A DNA stretch of 64,000 nucleotides from Pseudomonas wadenswilerensis. GTDB lineage: Bacteria > Pseudomonadota > Gammaproteobacteria > Pseudomonadales > Pseudomonadaceae. Below are positions 61,092-64,000 of this stretch, piece by piece. The notes beneath the pieces are model-generated. The model ran no database searches and was not told the origin of the DNA. It worked only from the letters and a program-made list of their open reading frames with translations. The stretch's first letter is position 1. Every line of letters starts with the position of its first letter. The position numbers were made by a program, and so were the translations under genes. Where the stretch lies: contig NZ_UIDD01000005.1 in NCBI RefSeq assembly GCF_900497695.1, positions 62,001-126,000 of the forward strand, read 5' to 3'.

Positions 61092-62382
61092 GGAAGAACT
61101 CCAGCATGTCGTCGCTGTTGACGCGGTAATTGAGGTTGCCGCAATGGCCGCCGTGAGGGTACAGGGTCAGGCGGTCGCCAAAGGCGCTACGCAGGAAGCC
61201 CAGGTCGCCAGGACCGAGGATGACGTCGTCGGCGTTGTGCATCACGGCGATTTTCGGGCTCTTCTGCAGGTAGTCCTTGAGCGCATAGAGGCTGACCTGA
61301 TCGACCAGTTGCAGCAGGCTGCCGCCGTCAGTGCGGGCACGCCACATGGGGATCACCTGCTCCGTCAGGTAGCAGTCGAAGTCGCATTGCAGGGCACGCT
61401 TGAAGAACGGCGTGAGGCTGCTGCCTTCGGTGATCGGGTACTTGGGCGGAATGATCAGGCCACGGCGGTTGATCAGGTCGGAGGTAAAGGCGATATCGGC
61501 CGCCGAGAAGCGGAACGAGGTGCCGATGACCATCGCCATCTGTTCATTGGACAGGTGCTGGCGCGACTGCTGGAAGTCGTAGAGCAGCGCATCGTTGAGG
61601 TCGATGTAGCCTTTCTGCTGGAAGTAACGGGTCAGTTTGTTGAGTACCAGCTCATAAAAAGTCGTGCTGTTGTTGACGCCCTTGACCTCGGTCTGCACCA
61701 GCTTGTCGAGGTTGCTGATCGAGGTGTAGAGGTTGACCGGCGGGTTGAGCAGCAGCACGCGCTTGAAGTTGAAGCTGCGCCGGGTTTCGTCCAGGTGGCT
61801 TACGAAGGCTGCGTCCAGGGCGCCGAGGCTGTAACCGCTGAGGTAGTACTCGCTGACCGGCAGGCGCGGGTGCTGGGCACGCACACCCTGCATCACCCGG
61901 TAGAGGTCTTCGGCGTCTTCCTTGGTTACGCCTGGGGTGGCGTGGCGCGAGGCGGCGGTGATGAAGTCGAAGCTGGTCGGCGACGACAACTGCACTACGT
62001 GGTAGCCGGCCTTGTAGTAGAGCTTCTTCAGGTATTCGTTGATGCTGCTGGAGTAGGGCGCGCCGGTACCGGCGATCAGGAAGATCAGCGGCGCTTCGTG
62101 GTCCTGGCGGGCCAGGCGGTACTTGAGTTGTTTCACCGCCCAGAAGTTGTCCGGCAGGGTGAAGGCCCGCTCCGGACGCATGTTCAGGCTGTAGTCGGAC
62201 TGGGTGATGTCGTCGTCGCTGGGCAGTTCCGGGCGTAGCTCCGGCGGCGTCGTGGCGATGGTCGCCTCGAACGGGTTGGTCAACGGATAGCCATAAGTGG
62301 CGGCGTCGATGGTTTGTGCCCAAGCGCACGCACTCGAGATAAAGCCACCCAACAGGGCAGCGAGGCGCAGAGAACGAAGCAT
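61084..62382 (-). CDS. Secreted alpha/beta hydrolase linked to mlaA
   Basis: 432 residues. Signal peptide (LRSLRLAALLGGFISSACAWAQ), then an alpha/beta hydrolase fold with the nucleophile elbow SGYSLGALD (GXSXG), a late Asp in HNADDVILG and His in YPHGGHCG. Homologues are sometimes mislabelled as kinases. The start ATG at 62382 follows GGGGATCC. The 8-base overlap with mlaA implies a joint role, perhaps lipid hydrolysis or lipid handling in the periplasm. Its substrate is unknown. Confidence 0.87.
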   Translation of the reverse strand: MLRSLRLAALLGGFISSACAWAQTIDAATYGYPLTNPFEATIATTPPELRPELPSDDDITQSDYSLNMRPERAFTLPDNFWAVKQLKYRLARQDHEAPLIFLIAGTGAPYSSSINEYLKKLYYKAGYHVVQLSSPTSFDFITAASRHATPGVTKEDAEDLYRVMQGVRAQHPRLPVSEYYLSGYSLGALDAAFVSHLDETRRSFNFKRVLLLNPPVNLYTSISNLDKLVQTEVKGVNNSTTFYELVLNKLTRYFQQKGYIDLNDALLYDFQQSRQHLSNEQMAMVIGTSFRFSAADIAFTSDLINRRGLIIPPKYPITEGSSLTPFFKRALQCDFDCYLTEQVIPMWRARTDGGSLLQLVDQVSLYALKDYLQKSPKIAVMHNADDVILGPGDLGFLRSAFGDRLTLYPHGGHCGNLNYRVNSDDMLEFFRG

Positions 62383-62623
62383 GACGGATCCCCAAAAAAG
62401 CAGCAGCAAAGTGCGTTACGCAGGCTAGGACCATGGTGGCCCTGGCAAAGTTGCCTGGCGCTCCGGCATTTATCGTCCCAGATGTTGCCGCTGTCCCATG
62501 AGGGCTCGCAACAATTGGTTCCATTTCTCTATAGGACAAAGTAGCTGAGGCTGGCGCTTTTGCCTTGCATAGACGCCCCGGACGATTATGCTGGGCGCCG
62601 ATTTCAAGTTTCTGGAGTGTCGC

Positions 62624-62986
62624 ATGTCCCGCCGTTTACCGCTGATCGCTTTGCTGGTTTTTCTGCCCTTGTGGCTGGCGGCGAGCTATGGGCTGCGTTA
62701 TGTGCTGATGGAAGATGCCCACTGGGTCGCTACCTGCGCCGACCAGGCGCAACTCTGGGGCTGCCAGGCGCGTTCGGTGATGGGCTTGATGATTCACTTC
62801 AGGGTGCTGGCGTGGTCGGCTTTGGGCCTGGCGTTGCTGGCCATGCTGGTGTCCGGACGCGCAGGCTGGCGCCTGGCGGTTGCGGCACTGGTGTGCGGCA
62901 TTCCGGCGTTGGTGCTGTACACCGCGAGCATTGCCGTGTTTGCCGTGGTGCTGGCGGGGTTGCGCTTGGTGCGGCGCTCCAGCTGA
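62624..62986 (+). CDS. Small multi-helix membrane protein, 120 aa
   Basis: About three or four membrane helices (LIALLVFLPLWLAASYGL, a segment near ALGLALLAMLV, LAVAALVCGIPALVLY, IAVFAVVLAGLRLV). Two Cys (CADQAQLWGC) flank a loop. GGAG lies upstream of the ATG at 62624. No family recognised. It is divergent from the alpha/beta hydrolase and converges on the GH17 gene with a REP between. Confidence 0.8.
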   Translation: MSRRLPLIALLVFLPLWLAASYGLRYVLMEDAHWVATCADQAQLWGCQARSVMGLMIHFRVLAWSALGLALLAMLVSGRAGWRLAVAALVCGIPALVLYTASIAVFAVVLAGLRLVRRSS

Positions 62987-63000
62987 CATTGCGGCGCTGC

Positions 63001-63072
63001 CATCGCTGGCAAGCCAGCTCCCACAGGATCTGTTGTGGGAGCGGCGGTGCGACGCCTCGACTTGCCCCGCGA
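63001..63072. repeat. Hybrid REP pair
   Basis: Left unit is the common type (CATCGCTGGCAAGCCAGCTC); right unit begins TTGTGGGAGCGG, then carries CGGTGCGACGCCTCGAC before TTGCCCCGCGAT, like the family at 55955 with an extra segment. It ends four bases before the GH17 stop. Confidence 0.8.
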
Positions 63073-63076
63073 TGGC

Positions 63077-64000
63077 TCACTGCTGAACCCGAACCCTCAG
63101 GCTGCGCCACAACGCCGCCACCATCAGTACACTGACCCCGGCCCAGACCAGCGCCTGCTGGTTGCTCAGCCCCTCAAGGAATAACTGCGGGGCAATGCCG
63201 CCACCAATGATCAACGCCAGCAAGGCCGCTTCAGCCCGTCGTGCCGCTACCGGCCGCAGCAGGTACACCACCGCCGGCAACAGCAAGGCCGGGCTCGGGA
63301 AACTGCGGTACCGCGGGTCGAACACCAGCGCCAGCATGCTCACCGACGCAGCAAAACCTGCCGCCAGCAACCACCAGCCCGCACGCGCTTCAAGCCAGGC
63401 AAACGCCCGTTCGCGCCAGCCCTGGCGCTGCGCCAATGCCAGCGCGGCATGGGCCAGCACCAGCAGGTTCAGCCCCACCAGCAGGATCGCCCAGAGCCAC
63501 TCTCCGGCAAAACGGCTGTTGATTCGCACCATTTCGCCCCACAAGCCCAGGCTGGCTGCGCCCAGCGCTGCCAACAGCGGCAGCAGCAACGCAGCGCGGG
63601 TACCGCGCACACGCCCGGCCAGCAGCAGGGTGATGCCGAACAGCACGACACCGGCACCCAGCCATTGCGGCCAGAACGTCAGGTTGCTCACCGGCCCTTC
63701 AAGAATGCCCTTGTCCTGACGGTCGGCGTCATACAGGCCCCAGTAGCCACCCACGGCGCCTTCGCTGGCACGTTTCCACGGCTGGTCGAAGGCTTCGATC
63801 AGGTTGTACTTCCAGCTCTGTTGTTCGGCCATGGCGACGAAGCCACGGATAAACCGCGCCTCGTTGACCCGGCTGGGCAGGGCGGTCTCGCGCTGGCGGC
63901 CTTCGCTCGGCCAGCCGGTTTCGCCAATGACGATATCCTTGGGCGCGAAGCGGTTGCCGAACACCTGGCGAATCTCGCCGACGTGCACCAGGGCATCGTC
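63077..64000 (-). CDS. GH17-type glycosidase/glucan synthase with membrane C-terminus (N-terminus outside window)
   Basis: Leftward and open at the right edge, with at least 307 residues shown. The visible N-terminal part carries IVIGETGWPSEGRQRE, a GH17 catalytic glutamate motif, then an aromatic segment (YNLIEAFDQPWK) typical of the barrel end. After that come about six to eight membrane helices. This matches Pseudomonas proteins annotated as beta-(1,6)-glucan synthase/GH17, implicated in periplasmic or exported beta-glucans. The activity is inferred from family. Confidence 0.88.
   Translation of the reverse strand, partial: DDALVHVGEIRQVFGNRFAPKDIVIGETGWPSEGRQRETALPSRVNEARFIRGFVAMAEQQSWKYNLIEAFDQPWKRASEGAVGGYWGLYDADRQDKGILEGPVSNLTFWPQWLGAGVVLFGITLLLAGRVRGTRAALLLPLLAALGAASLGLWGEMVRINSRFAGEWLWAILLVGLNLLVLAHAALALAQRQGWRERAFAWLEARAGWWLLAAGFAASVSMLALVFDPRYRSFPSPALLLPAVVYLLRPVAARRAEAALLALIIGGGIAPQLFLEGLSNQQALVWAGVSVLMVAALWRSLRVRVQQ

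Noticed and set aside
2057..63072. REP elements as a CRISPR array
   Set aside because: The repeats are dispersed singly or in inverted pairs kilobases apart, with no regular spacers and no cas genes.

Overview
This window looks like core chromosome of a fluorescent Pseudomonas, most likely of the P. putida group. The support is GC-rich coding DNA on both strands, AGGAG-type ribosome sites, Pseudomonas-type REP elements (eleven sites with TGTGGGAGC arms), and a gene set whose order I recall from P. putida genomes (fadL, rmuC, hybrid symporter-kinase, rdgC, nasA-nirBD, prc, minCDE, lpxL). The species assignment is inference. I see no prophage, insertion sequence, integrase or CRISPR array.

Layout. 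1-9.5 kb: FadL porin (cut by the left edge), small unknown proteins, a gene-poor stretch with a DnaA-box-like pair, Sel1-type protein, RmuC, a CrbS/MxtR-type symporter-sensor hybrid and a TetR regulator. 9.6-17 kb: transporters (two MFS, a TDT/SLAC1-type, SugE/Gdx under a guanidine-II-type riboswitch, a BASS-family protein) and an LplT-PlsC fusion. 17-24.3 kb: rdgC, tRNA-Val and tRNA-Asp, an HscC chaperone with a membrane J-protein and a DUF1266 protein, and a second methionine aminopeptidase. 24.4-31.6 kb: nitrate and nitrite assimilation. A NasA-diflavin fusion and nirBD each follow a sigma54-type promoter, a two-hexaloop ANTAR-type RNA motif and an overlapping terminator. 31.7-37.4 kb: PcaQ-like regulator and an AraC-EmrA-EmrB-TolC efflux operon. 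37.6-45.7 kb: FKBP isomerase, YkvA-like protein, a two-gene HTH module with its own operator, an EAL-CBS-GGDEF protein, Prc protease, quinone oxidoreductase, HAD phosphatase. 45.7-51.3 kb: ABC importer with an alkaline-phosphatase-superfamily enzyme and a divergent GntR/UTRA regulator with palindromic sites. 51.3-64 kb: YbiO-type channel, a 54-residue membrane protein, ApeB, RluA, MinCDE, LpxL, patatin, MlaA with an alpha/beta hydrolase, a small membrane protein, and a GH17 protein cut by the right edge.

How it works together. The clearest circuit is nitrogen assimilation: nitrate to nitrite (NasA fusion, NADPH through its flavin domains), nitrite to ammonium (NirBD), with transcription started by sigma54 and elongation gated by an RNA switch likely read by NasT, whose gene is not in the window. 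The most informative non-coding finds are these two leaders, the guanidine-II riboswitch upstream of sugE, the operator palindromes, and a perfect 31-bp palindrome built from two DnaA boxes.
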